Counted from the stretch's first letter, positions 1-8,265 are shown. The stretch: DNA of 64,000 nt from JBAOHV01 sp963714875 (GCA_963714875.1 CAVQQI010000014.1:124001-188000); one strand, 5' to 3'. Numbers and translations: made by a program. Notes: generated by a model from the sequence alone, not told the origin.

Positions 1-203
1 CCCGACCCGACATCGAGGTCACCGACATCGACCGGGCGCGGGACCGTGCGATCGAGCTCGGAGCCAGCTACGTCCGGACCATCCAGGAGATGAAGGGCGA
101 CCACCACTACGTGATGGCCGACCCGGAGGGCAACGAGTTCTGCCTCGTGCAGCCGCTGCCGCCCGAGCTGGCACGTGAGCGCTGGGGCGACCGGCGCCGA
201 TGA
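1..203 (+). CDS. VOC-family (glyoxalase-like) protein, 3' end only
   Basis: The open frame enters from the left edge (first full codon at base 3) and stops at 201-203. The C-terminal part reads HHYVMADPEGNEFCLVQ, the typical last strand of a vicinal-oxygen-chelate fold: a metal-ligand or active-site region followed by D-P-x-G-N-x-F/W. The rest of the protein lies outside the window, so substrate and metal use cannot be judged. The stop overlaps the next start in an ATGA arrangement (200-203), which suggests translational coupling with the downstream Coq4-like gene. Confidence 0.8.
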   Translation, partial: RPDIEVTDIDRARDRAIELGASYVRTIQEMKGDHHYVMADPEGNEFCLVQPLPPELARERWGDRRR

Positions 204-1261
204 GCCGATTCGTCATCCCGTCCGGACCGTCCGGACCTGCGGTGATCGGCGGAGCACTCGGAGCGCTCGCGCTGCCGGGGGAATCGCTCGCACCGGTGCA
301 GGCGGCGGTCCTCGACGCGGTGATCGCCCGGTTCGGTCCGTCGGACGCACCCAGGGTCGGCCAGATCGAACCGTGGACCGCTGCGCAGGTGGCGGCGGTC
401 GTCACCGATCCCGACGAGCTGACGCTGCTCGCGCACCTGGTGGTCGCGCTGGAGCTGATGGTCCACCCGCTGCCGCCCGAGCTCGAGACCCACGTCGAGC
501 ACTACCTGCGCGACGTGGGCGTGGCCTCGCCCTACGTCTCGATCACCCGTGACACCGCCCGGCACCACATCCGTCGGCTGCACGCCGACCTGGTCCGGAA
601 CTCGTGGTACACCGAACAGACGATCCACGGCATCTTCTCCGGGCACCTCGGCGAGCTGGTGCGCTCCAAGCTCGCCTACTACGCGGTCGGCAACGACCAG
701 ACGATCGCCCGACGGTGGCGTGCCCTCGAGGACTGCCCGGACGGATCGTGGGGACACGGCGTCGCCGAGTTCTACCGCGTGCACCACTTCCCGTACCCCG
801 GCGAGCACCACGGCATCTACGAGGTCGGCGCCCTGCACGACTGGGTGCACGTCCTGGCGGACTACTCCACCGATGCCGAGGGAGAGATCGACGTCTTCGC
901 GTTCATCGCCGGCACCATGGCCGACCCACGGGGCTTCGTGCAGTTCATCTTCACCTTGGCGCTGTTCCAGAACGCCTCTGTCGACACCGTCGGCGGCATC
1001 CCGATCCCGATCGCCCGGGCCGACACCCTCGACGAGGCCGGCGCCGCGGATCGGCTCGTCGAGTCGTTGTGGCGTGCATCGAAGTGCACCGCTGACGTCA
1101 TGGGCGGCGTCGACCACTTCGCGCTGGCCGACGCGCCGCTCGACGAGCTCAGGGACCGGTGGCGGATTCCGCCCCGGACCACGCCGGGTCCCGGAGCACT
1201 CGACCCGGGCGCTCGCCGATCGGTGCGTGTCGACCTGACGGGTCATCACCAGTCGCGCTGA
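200..1261 (+). CDS. Coq4-like protein
   Basis: 353 aa, no signal peptide. Residues 213-229 carry H-D-W-V-H followed eleven residues later by E, matching exactly the H-D-x2-H-x11-E metal-binding signature of the COQ4 family. In ubiquinone-making organisms COQ4 works in CoQ biosynthesis. Actinobacteria normally make menaquinone, so the role here is open: quinone, lipid or F420-linked chemistry are guesses. The flanking helices, rich in aromatic and small residues, fit a mainly helical COQ4 fold. The ATG overlaps the stop of the upstream VOC gene by four bases, so the two are probably co-translated. The family assignment rests on the motif and not on an alignment. Confidence 0.6.
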   Translation: MSRFVIPSGPSGPAVIGGALGALALPGESLAPVQAAVLDAVIARFGPSDAPRVGQIEPWTAAQVAAVVTDPDELTLLAHLVVALELMVHPLPPELETHVEHYLRDVGVASPYVSITRDTARHHIRRLHADLVRNSWYTEQTIHGIFSGHLGELVRSKLAYYAVGNDQTIARRWRALEDCPDGSWGHGVAEFYRVHHFPYPGEHHGIYEVGALHDWVHVLADYSTDAEGEIDVFAFIAGTMADPRGFVQFIFTLALFQNASVDTVGGIPIPIARADTLDEAGAADRLVESLWRASKCTADVMGGVDHFALADAPLDELRDRWRIPPRTTPGPGALDPGARRSVRVDLTGHHQSR

Positions 1262-1315
1262 GCCACGCGGCCGTGCCCCGACCGGTGCACGAACCGTGCG
1301 ACCCCCACCCCGAGC

Positions 1316-2719
1316 TCACGGCGTGGCGACCGCCGCCTGCTGTGACGCACCCCGCGGCGCCGCCCGCAACGCGACCGCTGCGCCGAGCAACGACACCGCG
1401 GCGATCACCCAGGCCGCACCCGCGATGCCGGCGGTGAAGTCCGCAGCGGCGGAGGTGCTGCTGGAGCTCGTGCTGTCGGGGGAAGCGGTGGCGAGCGTGG
1501 CGACCGCGACGCCCGCAGCGACACCGACGTTGCGCAGCGCGGTCAGCAACCCCGACGCAACACCTGCGTCCTCGTCGGGCACCGCTGCCATCGCCGCGGT
1601 CGTCGAGACGTTGTAGGCCAGCCCCTGCCCCACCCCCGACAACGCCATGGCGATCAGCACGACCCAGATCCCGCTGGTGGCACCGAGCGTCGTCAACAGG
1701 ACGAACGACAGCGAGACCAGCACCATGCCCGCGGCCATCGGCAGGCGTGAGCCGCCCAGCCGCACGACCCGCCCGGTGAGCGCGCCCATGATCGCGAAGG
1801 GCACCGAGTAGGCCAGGAAGACCACGCCGGTCCACGCGGCCGACAGGCCACGCACGTCCTGGAGCCAGAAGGTCAGCACGATGTTGATCGCGCCGAAGCC
1901 CCAGTTGGCGAGGAATGCCACTGCGACCGGCGGTCGGTAGGCACGCGCACGTCGGATGGCGGCGTCGATCAACGGGTGCGGCGCCCGCCGCTGTTGCACG
2001 ACGAACGCCACGAGGGTGAGCGCACCCAGCCCGATGCTGATCGCCACAGCGACGTCGCGCCAGCCCTGGGTCCCGGCCTCCTGGAACCCGTAGACCACCA
2101 GGGTGACCGCGGCCGTCGCGAGCACCGCACCGGTGACGTCGATGGGCTGTCGGTCGCCGTAGCTCTCGGGGATCTCCCGGATGATCATGACCATCGCCAG
2201 GAGCAGCAGCGGCACGTTGAGCGCGAAGAACCAGCGCCACCCCAGTGCGTCGACCACCACGCCACCGACCACCGGTGCTGCGGCCGCGGCGGTCGAGCCG
2301 ATGGCACTCCACATGCCGATCGCCCAGGCGCGCCGCTCGCCGGCGAACGTGGTGCTCACCGTGGACAGCGACGCCGTCATGAACAGCGACGTCGCAAGGC
2401 CCTGTACGACCCGGGCGAGCACCAGGGCTGTGAAGGTGGGAGCGATCGCTGCGCCCAGGGTTCCTGCACAGAAGAGCCCCACGCCGATCAGCAGCATGCG
2501 TCGCCGCCCGAAGCGGTCGGCGATGCGTCCCGAGACCAGCAGCGGTCCCGCCGCGCCGAGCGCGAACGCGTTGATCACCCACCCGGTCGCGGCGGCGCTG
2601 ACGCCGAGGTCGTCGCCGATCTGAGGCAGCGCGACCGCCACGCCGCTGAAGTCGATGCTCAGCACGACCAGCGGCAGGGCGACCGCGATCAACACCGGAG
2701 CCGAGCGACGATCAGACAC
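1316..2719 (-). CDS. MFS transporter, DHA2 (EmrB/QacA-like)
   Basis: 467 aa hydrophobic protein with about 14 membrane segments, the usual size for the 14-TM DHA2 drug:H+ antiporters. The first helix begins near residue 8 and carries D-F-S at the end, as in EmrB/QacA proteins. The cytoplasmic loop between helices 2 and 3 holds motif A, G-R-I-A-D-R-F-G-R-R-R. Proton-driven export of a small hydrophobic compound is expected; the substrate is unknown. It is convergent with the Coq4-like gene and divergent from the gene at 2759, with 39 bp between the divergent starts. No regulator is adjacent. Confidence 0.85.
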   Translation of the reverse strand: MSDRRSAPVLIAVALPLVVLSIDFSGVAVALPQIGDDLGVSAAATGWVINAFALGAAGPLLVSGRIADRFGRRRMLLIGVGLFCAGTLGAAIAPTFTALVLARVVQGLATSLFMTASLSTVSTTFAGERRAWAIGMWSAIGSTAAAAAPVVGGVVVDALGWRWFFALNVPLLLLAMVMIIREIPESYGDRQPIDVTGAVLATAAVTLVVYGFQEAGTQGWRDVAVAISIGLGALTLVAFVVQQRRAPHPLIDAAIRRARAYRPPVAVAFLANWGFGAINIVLTFWLQDVRGLSAAWTGVVFLAYSVPFAIMGALTGRVVRLGGSRLPMAAGMVLVSLSFVLLTTLGATSGIWVVLIAMALSGVGQGLAYNVSTTAAMAAVPDEDAGVASGLLTALRNVGVAAGVAVATLATASPDSTSSSSTSAAADFTAGIAGAAWVIAAVSLLGAAVALRAAPRGASQQAAVATP

Positions 2720-2758
2720 TGTCGATCAGCCTAGGCAGCGCTCTGTCAGACTCCTCCG

Positions 2759-3796
2759 ATGAGCTCCCCGATCACCTCCGGACCCGTCGGGTCCCCGGCC
2801 GCATCGATGGACACGCCGCACGTGGCTGACGCGCTGCTGCGCGAGCCACCCCGCGAACCGTCGGATCCGAGTGCGTTCAGCTCGAACACCCTGTTCGGTC
2901 AGCCCGGCATCTATCCCGCGGGACCGGCCATGGTGCCGGCGAGCGGACCGATGCTCGATGCCGACGACGCCCAGGAGGTGCTGCGCCACGTGATGGGGCC
3001 GGGTCAGCTCACCAGGGCACTCGATCGCTTCGCGTCCGCGGAGCTGTGTGACCGGGTCCCCGACCCACAGGTCCGGGTTGCGCTGGTGATGTTGGGCGAC
3101 GGCCCGGCGGCGCCGGTGCTGGATGCCTTCCTCGGCGGCACCAGCCCGGTGCTCCGCTTCGGCGTGGGCACGACCGCCGGCGAAGGGCGCGTGATCGGCA
3201 CGGCGGTCGATGATCGGGACCCCGCCCGCCGCGTGCTCAACGAGCGGTACGCGGCGGAGCACCCGGCGGTGATCGCACCATCGCTCGCGCACGCGATCTG
3301 CCACCATGGCGAGCTGGCGTCCAACGCCGAGGAGGCGACCCTGCACGGCCTCCTCGCGGCGGCCCACACCTGGCTGCTGGCCGGCGACCCGTCCCTCGGC
3401 GGACTCCGGACCGAGCTCGCCCGGCGTCAGGCGTCGTTGACCATCTCACTGCTCAACGCCCGCCCACCCGACTCCAGCGCAGCATCGATCCGCTGCCCGG
3501 ACGGCCCGGGAACCATCCCGGGTGGCAACCCTGCGCTGCAGGGGCCCGACCTGTGGAGCATCCCCTTCACGGCCCGGCCGGTGCAGGACTGCGATCTGTC
3601 GGTCCCGGACCCGGTGCGGGAGAGCCTCGCCCATCTGGCCGCAGGGACCGCGTCCCCGGTCCCCGACCGCTACGACGATCGCCTGGGACAGTGGCTCACC
3701 GACCACATGGGACACGGTGCCTGGTTCGGCCCGGTCGTCAGGCTCGCCGCAGGCCGGGCGCTCGGCCTGCTGCCGGACGCGGACACCCCGCACTGA
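2759..3796 (+). CDS. Conserved hypothetical protein with His/Glu cluster
   Basis: 345 aa, not recognised. No signal peptide or membrane segment. The middle contains a run with several possible metal ligands, H-A-I-C-H-H-G-E followed by N-A-E-E-A-T-L-H-G and A-A-H-T-W. The spacing recalls helical zinc peptidase-like proteins but is not a clean HExxH. A dipeptide-rich stretch follows, R-R-Q-A-S-L-T-I-S-L-L-N-A-R. Cys residues are few. It starts 39 bp from the divergent MFS gene, and an ATG close to the promoter region fits. A metal-dependent hydrolase is a guess only. Confidence 0.6.
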   Translation: MSSPITSGPVGSPAASMDTPHVADALLREPPREPSDPSAFSSNTLFGQPGIYPAGPAMVPASGPMLDADDAQEVLRHVMGPGQLTRALDRFASAELCDRVPDPQVRVALVMLGDGPAAPVLDAFLGGTSPVLRFGVGTTAGEGRVIGTAVDDRDPARRVLNERYAAEHPAVIAPSLAHAICHHGELASNAEEATLHGLLAAAHTWLLAGDPSLGGLRTELARRQASLTISLLNARPPDSSAASIRCPDGPGTIPGGNPALQGPDLWSIPFTARPVQDCDLSVPDPVRESLAHLAAGTASPVPDRYDDRLGQWLTDHMGHGAWFGPVVRLAAGRALGLLPDADTPH

Positions 3797-3820
3797 GCGG
3801 ACGGAACGACCCCCGCCGCC

Positions 3821-4129
3821 TCAGTCGCCCTCAGCGGCCTCTTCGAGCTCGAGGATCGAGCCCTCGGTGAACAGGTACGTGCGCATGTGACGGTCGAGCA
3901 CGGGGTCCTTCCTCCGCAGCCACTCGAGCACCATCATCGCGTGCTCCTTCTCCTCGTCGCGGTTGTGCGCCAGGATCTCGGCGAGTTCGGGGTCCGTGGT
4001 GGCGGCCACACGTTGGTCGTACCAGTCGACGGCTTCGAGCTCCTCCATGATCGAGGCGATCGCCCGGTGCCGGTCGATGACGTCGGGCCCGAGCCGCTCA
4101 GGGTCTTCGTGCAGGTTCTCCGAGGACAT
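3821..4129 (-). CDS. Encapsulated-ferritin-type (EncFtn) protein
   Basis: 102 aa. The sequence closely resembles the EncFtn family of Rhodospirillum rubrum (M-E-E-L-E-A-V-D-W-Y-D-Q-R and H-N-R-D-E-E-K-E-H). EncFtn forms a decamer whose ferroxidase site is built between two subunits; the matching residues here are E30, E60 and H63, with E32, W36 and Y37 around the entry site. The start was set at the ATG at 4127-4129 because it has AAGGAG just upstream and gives the normal family length. Two things are odd: no encapsulin shell gene lies next to it, and the protein ends in an acidic E-E-A-A-E-G-D instead of a shell-targeting tail. The role is probably iron oxidation or storage, perhaps free in the cytosol. 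Confidence 0.88.
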   Translation of the reverse strand: MSSENLHEDPERLGPDVIDRHRAIASIMEELEAVDWYDQRVAATTDPELAEILAHNRDEEKEHAMMVLEWLRRKDPVLDRHMRTYLFTEGSILELEEAAEGD

Positions 4130-4300
4130 GGTGGTGCTCCTTGTGCGCGATCCGTGGCCGACCACCATATTCGCCCGCCGGCGGCACCCGGTCGGCATCC
4201 ACGTGACGAGCGACGTCACCTGACGACCGGGGCAGCGCAACGCCTGGCTGCTCCCGACATCTGCTCCGACGCCTCCACTCGATCGCCCGACCGCGAACGA

Positions 4301-4327
4301 AGGGCCCCGACCGATGGTCGGGGCCCT
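4301..4327 (-). terminator. Terminator hairpin after tRNA-Ala
   Basis: A perfect 12-bp inverted repeat with a 3-base loop (4301-4312 / 4316-4327) lies 9 bp beyond the 3' end of the tRNA gene in the direction of its transcription. No U-run follows, as is usual in high-GC actinobacteria. Confidence 0.7.
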
Positions 4328-4336
4328 CATTCCGGG

Positions 4337-4410
4337 TGGAGGTGATGGGAGTCGAACCCACGACCTCTTCGATGCGACCGAAGCGCTCTAGCCAGCTGAG
4401 CTACACCCCC
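4337..4410 (-). tRNA. tRNA-Ala (anticodon CGC)
   Basis: The minus strand folds as a complete 74-nt cloverleaf. It has a 7-bp acceptor stem containing G3:U70, the alanine identity pair, a D arm GCUC/GAGC, an anticodon stem CUUCG/CGAAG around the loop GUCGCAU, a 5-base variable loop and a T arm with UUCGACU. U33 and A37 are in place, giving anticodon CGC for codon GCG. The loop closes with an unusual G32/U38. CCA is not encoded. Confidence 0.93.
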
Positions 4411-4473
4411 GGAGGACGTGCACTGTAGCCGTCCCGGCGCCGCGATCAGAAACGGCCGGAACGCAACCTGCGG

Positions 4474-5004
4474 TCAGTTGGCGATGCGGCGGGGAACCGG
4501 CGTGGTGCGACCGACCGCGGCGGTTCGTGCCACGCCCTGGCCCAGGTCCGACCGGCGGACCGGGGCGGCGGTGAAGGACCCTGCGCGGGCGGCAGCTGCC
4601 TGATTCGCCTGGTTCACCAGCACCACGTAGGTGACCAGCAGCACGTCCGCGAGCAGGTGCAGGACCAAGAAGATGCTCCCGAAGGCAACCGTGCAGAGCA
4701 GGGTGAGCACCGCTGCTGCACCCAGCACGGTCAGCACCTCCTGGCGGCGCTTGCGCACCGACATCGGCACCGGCGGGGCCGCAGCAGGCCGATCCGCACC
4801 GGAGCGGCGGCTGCGCAGGTCGATCACGTTCGAGCGTCCGGCGGTCGAGCGGCCTTCGGAGCGGTTCAGCACCGACAGCTGGTGGTTGAACGACCGGATC
4901 GTGTCGGAGTTGCGGGTTCCCGCCAGCTTGCGGACCGCTTCGGGCAGCAACACGATCGCCCAGACCACGGCAAGACCGAGAAAGACCAAGGTGGTGATGT
5001 TCAT
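4474..5004 (-). CDS. GlpR/SepX-like membrane protein
   Basis: 176 aa. One N-terminal membrane segment (about residues 4-21, F-L-G-L-A-V-V-W-A-I-V-L-L-P) is followed by the short conserved stretch after the anchor (D-T-I-R-S-F-N-H-Q-L-S-V-L). A basic linker and two further hydrophobic segments (about 89-130) come next. This layout matches the actinobacterial family that includes the gephyrin-like-protein receptor GlpR of Corynebacterium and SepX of Streptomyces, membrane partners in cell division and polar growth. Synteny supports it: the family usually sits near moeA/glp and galU, and here galU and a molybdopterin gene (moaC) follow upstream. The assignment combines family knowledge with context. 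Confidence 0.65.
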   Translation of the reverse strand: MNITTLVFLGLAVVWAIVLLPEAVRKLAGTRNSDTIRSFNHQLSVLNRSEGRSTAGRSNVIDLRSRRSGADRPAAAPPVPMSVRKRRQEVLTVLGAAAVLTLLCTVAFGSIFLVLHLLADVLLVTYVVLVNQANQAAAARAGSFTAAPVRRSDLGQGVARTAAVGRTTPVPRRIAN

Positions 5005-5076
5005 CGAGGGTGGGTTCCTTCGAGTTCGTCCAGAGGTGCCGGTACGCGCATCGCGGGCCGGCGGTGTCGCGGGGGC

Positions 5077-5106
5077 ATCGTAGAGTCGCGTGACGAATTG
5101 TTACAA
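5077..5106 (-). promoter_or_regulatory. Candidate promoter for the GlpR/SepX-like gene
   Basis: On the minus strand, TTGTAA (5101-5106) and TACGAT (5077-5082) are separated by 18 bp. They lie about 70 bp upstream of the start at 5004, in an AT-rich patch of an otherwise GC-rich region. Confidence 0.4.
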
Positions 5107-5217
5107 GTCGTTGACGAACGACACCCATGTCATTCGTCAGGACTGTACTCCTCCGGCGTGGATCGCTGGTGAACCACGGCGGTGCGACTGCCGCCGGGAG
5201 CGCTGCGCAGATGACGC

Positions 5218-5741
<524 letters not shown>

Positions 5742-5772
5742 GGGAGGAGCTTAGGCGAGCGGGCTCCGCGAC

Positions 5773-6654
5773 TCAGCCGATGCCCTCGCGCCGCACGACC
5801 TCGGTCAGGAACTCCCGGAACTCAGGTCCCAGGTCCTCCCGACGCAGTGCGAGCTCGACGGTGGCACGGAGGTAGTCGATCTTCTTGCCGATGTCGAAGC
5901 GGCCCTCGGAGAAGACGTAGCCGAACACCTGCTCGGCGGAGAGCAGTCCGGCGATGGCGTCGGTCAGCTGGATCTCGCCGCCGACCCCGGGCTCGATGTC
6001 GATCAGTTGGTCGAAGATCGCCGGGGTGAACAGATAGCGACCCATGACCGCCAGGTTGGACGGCGCGTCCTCGGGTGCAGGCTTCTCGACGATCTCGGTG
6101 ATCTCACACAGGGGCCCATCCTGATTCCGGACCGCTGCGCAGCCGTAGGCGGAGATCGACTCGGGCGGCACCTCCATCAGCGCGACCACCGACGAGCCGT
6201 GCTCATCGAAGCCCTTGATCATGTCGGTGAGCACCGTGGAGTGCTCGTCCATGATGTCGTCGCCGAGCATGACCACGAAGGGCTCGTCACCGACGTGCTT
6301 GCGCGCGACCGACACCGCGTGGCCCAGCCCCAGCGGCTCGCCCTGGCGGACGAAGTGGATGTCGGCCAGCTCGGCCAGGTCGACCACCTCGGCCAGGTCG
6401 CCCAGCTTGCCCTTCGCCTGCAGCTGGTACTCGAGCTCGAAGTTCCGGTCGAAGTGGTCCTCGAGGCTGCGCTTGTTGCGTCCGGTGATGATGAGGATGT
6501 CGTCGATCCCCGCGGCGACCGCCTCTTCCACCACGTACTGGATGGCGGGCCGGTCGACCACGGGCAGCATCTCCTTCGGCTGCGCCTTCGTCGCCGGGAG
6601 GAACCTCGTCCCCAGACCGGCGGCTGGAATGACCGCCTTCGTAACCCTGCCCAT
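5773..6654 (-). CDS. galU: UTP-glucose-1-phosphate uridylyltransferase
   Basis: 293 aa, full length. It makes UDP-glucose from UTP and glucose-1-phosphate for envelope polysaccharides. The nucleotide-binding motif A-A-G-L-G-T-R-F-L-P-A-T-K is at residues 11-23, followed by P-K-E-M-L-P-V. G-D-D near residue 132 and V-E-K-P near 190 are the metal and sugar-phosphate contact regions. The C-terminal D-I-G-K-K-I-D-Y segment is typical of GalU. It is divergent from the CIRCE-controlled zinc-ribbon gene and reads toward moaC with a 31-bp gap, so the two are probably one transcript. The neighbourhood galU/zinc-ribbon/GlpR-like is also seen in mycobacteria (around Rv0991c-Rv0996). Confidence 0.95.
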   Translation of the reverse strand: MGRVTKAVIPAAGLGTRFLPATKAQPKEMLPVVDRPAIQYVVEEAVAAGIDDILIITGRNKRSLEDHFDRNFELEYQLQAKGKLGDLAEVVDLAELADIHFVRQGEPLGLGHAVSVARKHVGDEPFVVMLGDDIMDEHSTVLTDMIKGFDEHGSSVVALMEVPPESISAYGCAAVRNQDGPLCEITEIVEKPAPEDAPSNLAVMGRYLFTPAIFDQLIDIEPGVGGEIQLTDAIAGLLSAEQVFGYVFSEGRFDIGKKIDYLRATVELALRREDLGPEFREFLTEVVRREGIG

Positions 6655-6733
6655 GAAGCGTTCCTCCTCGATGACGACCCCGTCGAGCGTACCCAGTCAT
6701 CGGGCGGATTCCACCGGGGGCCGCTCGTGCGCT

Positions 6734-6762
6734 TTGGGGCGGCCGCATCGGAGCGGTAGCAT
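6734..6762 (+). promoter_or_regulatory. Candidate sigma-70 promoter of the zinc-ribbon gene
   Basis: TTGGGG (6734-6739) and TAGCAT (6757-6762) are 17 bp apart and abut the CIRCE element, which would place the operator over the transcription start. Confidence 0.4.
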
Positions 6763-6788
6763 TAGCACTCGTCGTTCGCGAGTGCCAG
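6762..6788 (+). promoter_or_regulatory. CIRCE element (HrcA operator)
   Basis: TTAGCACTC at 6762-6770, exactly nine bases, then GAGTGCCAG at 6780-6788. The CIRCE consensus is TTAGCACTC-N9-GAGTGCTAA, so the left arm matches 9/9 and the right arm 7/9. HrcA binds CIRCE and releases it on heat shock, classically at groE and dnaK. Here the operator lies 20 bp upstream of the zinc-ribbon gene start. Confidence 0.88.
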
Positions 6789-6808
6789 CACACGATCTTG
6801 GAGTCGAG

Positions 6809-7174
6809 ATGCCCCTGTACGAGTACCGCTGCCGGAACTGCAACCACCAGTTCGAGATCCAGCAGTCGTTCTCCGACGACGCCCTGACCGTCTGCCCCGA
6901 GTGCGAAGGCGCCTTGCGCAAGGTCTTCAACCCCGTCGGCATCTCGTTCAAGGGGTCGGGGTTCTACAAGAACGACAGCCGCGGTTCCTCCTCCTCGTCG
7001 TCCTCGTCGACCTCGGCGACACCGTCGTCCGGCACCGACAGCGGCGGCGGGTCCAAGGACAAGGAGTCCTCGGGTTCCTCGAGCGGAGAGTCGTCGTCCG
7101 GCAGCACATCGGGCGCCGGCTCCAAGGAGACGACGTCGACCTCGACCAGTTCGGGGTCCAGCTCGTCGGACTGA
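6809..7174 (+). CDS. FmdB-family zinc-ribbon protein, Ruc-like chaperone
   Basis: 121 aa. The N-terminal zinc ribbon has cysteines C8, C11, C29 and C32, followed by a Ser/Gly/Thr-rich, presumably disordered tail from about residue 55. Mycobacterial Ruc (Rv0991c) has the same layout and the same cysteine numbering. It is a heat-inducible, redox-switched chaperone that prevents aggregation and works with DnaK, its gene is repressed by HrcA, and it lies near galU. This copy has a CIRCE operator and a divergent galU next door, so three independent lines agree. The tail composition is extreme (runs of Ser) and differs from mycobacterial tails. The ATG at 6809 is the only start that gives the M-P-L-Y-E-Y beginning of the family. 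Confidence 0.85.
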   Translation: MPLYEYRCRNCNHQFEIQQSFSDDALTVCPECEGALRKVFNPVGISFKGSGFYKNDSRGSSSSSSSSTSATPSSGTDSGGGSKDKESSGSSSGESSSGSTSGAGSKETTSTSTSSGSSSSD

Positions 7175-7220
7175 GCCCGCAGCCCCTGCGGGCCCAGGGG
7201 CCCCGGCACACGGTGCCGGG
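7175..7220. terminator. Two hairpins between convergent genes
   Basis: Two perfect 8-bp stems with 3-base loops (7175-7193 and 7202-7220) sit back to back between the end of the zinc-ribbon gene and the end of the conservon GTPase gene. They form a likely bidirectional terminator. Confidence 0.65.
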
Positions 7221-7238
7221 CACCCGGAGCTGAGGGAC

Positions 7239-7856
7239 TCAGACCACCGTCCGGGTCGTCTCCACACCAGCGGTGGCCCGCTGGATCAGGTGATCCAGCA
7301 ACGCGACCAGCACCATCTTGACCGACTCGCGTGATCGGGCGTCCGCGCGAACCAGCGGCACGTGCGCCGGCAGCGCCAGCGCATCTCGGACCTCTTCCAG
7401 CGAGTACGACCCGGCATCGGGGAACTGGTTCACCACCGCCACGAAGGGCACGCCGCGGCTCTCGAAGTAGTCCACCGCGGCGAAGCACTGCTCGATGCGC
7501 CGGGTGTCCAACAACACCACCGCTCCGATCGCGCCGTCGACCAGGTCGTCCCACATGAACCAGAAGCGCTCCTGACCGGGCGTGCCGAACAGGTACAGGA
7601 TGATCTCCGAGTCGATCGTGATGCGCCCGAAGTCCATCGCCACGGTCGTCGACGTCTTGCGGTCCACCTGACTCAGATCGTCGACCCCTTCGGAGTACGC
7701 CGTCATCGTGGCCTCGGTGGTCAGCGGTTCGATCTCGGAGATCGCGCCCACCAGTGTCGTCTTGCCGACGCCGAAGCCGCCCGCGACCAGGAACTTCACC
7801 GGCTGCGGGGTCCCACCGCCGACCTGTTCGTTGGTTTCAGAGTGCTCGTACTGCAT
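7239..7856 (-). CDS. Conservon small GTPase (CvnD-type)
   Basis: 205 aa Ras-like GTPase of the actinobacterial conservon family. P-loop G-G-F-G-V-G-K-T-T at about residues 26-34; switch II G-T-P-G-Q-E-R-F near 90; base-recognition N-Q-F-P-D near 145, where N-Q-x-D replaces N-K-x-D, as is common in this family. It is the last gene of a four-gene set (kinase-like ATPase, roadblock, DUF742, GTPase) read leftward. Its start overlaps the DUF742 stop by 20 bp. In Streptomyces these proteins assemble at the membrane into a G-protein-like signalling complex affecting development and secondary metabolism; the input here is unknown. Confidence 0.92.
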   Translation of the reverse strand: MQYEHSETNEQVGGGTPQPVKFLVAGGFGVGKTTLVGAISEIEPLTTEATMTAYSEGVDDLSQVDRKTSTTVAMDFGRITIDSEIILYLFGTPGQERFWFMWDDLVDGAIGAVVLLDTRRIEQCFAAVDYFESRGVPFVAVVNQFPDAGSYSLEEVRDALALPAHVPLVRADARSRESVKMVLVALLDHLIQRATAGVETTRTVV

Positions 7857-8250
7857 CGATCATCCTCAACAGGAGTGCTGGCGTCGCGTTCGGCGTCGCC
7901 TCGTGGACTCGGACCAATCCTGCGTCGGCCAGATCGCCGACCAGGATCTGCGCGACGCCGAGCGGAACCTCGATGCGTGCCGCCACCTCGGCCACCGAGA
8001 CCGGCTGGCGGCAGGTCGCGAGGATCGCGGCATGCTCGAACTGGAGTCCGCCGGGGGGCTCCAGCCCGGTCCAGACCACCAGGGCCTCGACCCGCAGGTG
8101 CACAGTTGCGTGGCGCGTGCGACCGCCGGTGATGACGAACGGCCTGACCAGTGCCTCGTCGGCGCCGTCGTCATCCGCGTCCGACCGCGCACCGTCCGCG
8201 GCGCGGTCCGCCGTCGGGTCGTGCTGGGGAGTCGGATCCCACGCGTTCAC
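7837..8250 (-). CDS. Conservon DUF742 protein (CvnC-type)
   Basis: 137 aa. An acidic, disordered N-terminus of about 35 residues is followed by the DUF742 core (V-R-P-F-V-I-T-G-G-R-T), which ends in a winged-helix-like part with E-V-A-A-R-I-E-V-P-L-G-V-A-Q-I-L-V-G-D-L, the signature of the family. DUF742 proteins link the roadblock protein to the GTPase in conservons. It is the third gene of the set; the frame overlaps the GTPase start, which suggests coupled translation. Confidence 0.92.
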   Translation of the reverse strand: MNAWDPTPQHDPTADRAADGARSDADDDGADEALVRPFVITGGRTRHATVHLRVEALVVWTGLEPPGGLQFEHAAILATCRQPVSVAEVAARIEVPLGVAQILVGDLADAGLVRVHEATPNATPALLLRMIDAVRAL

Positions 8251-8265
8251 GGGCAGGTGGTCGGA

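Noticed and set aside
107..1249. Long open frame antisense to the Coq4-like gene, and similar ones elsewhere (for example 6215-7174, 8856-10406, 31441-33537, 34814-36640, 55764-57773)
   Set aside because: They mirror real genes in GC-rich DNA, are rich in Arg, His, Gly and Pro, have no domains and lack sensible starts.
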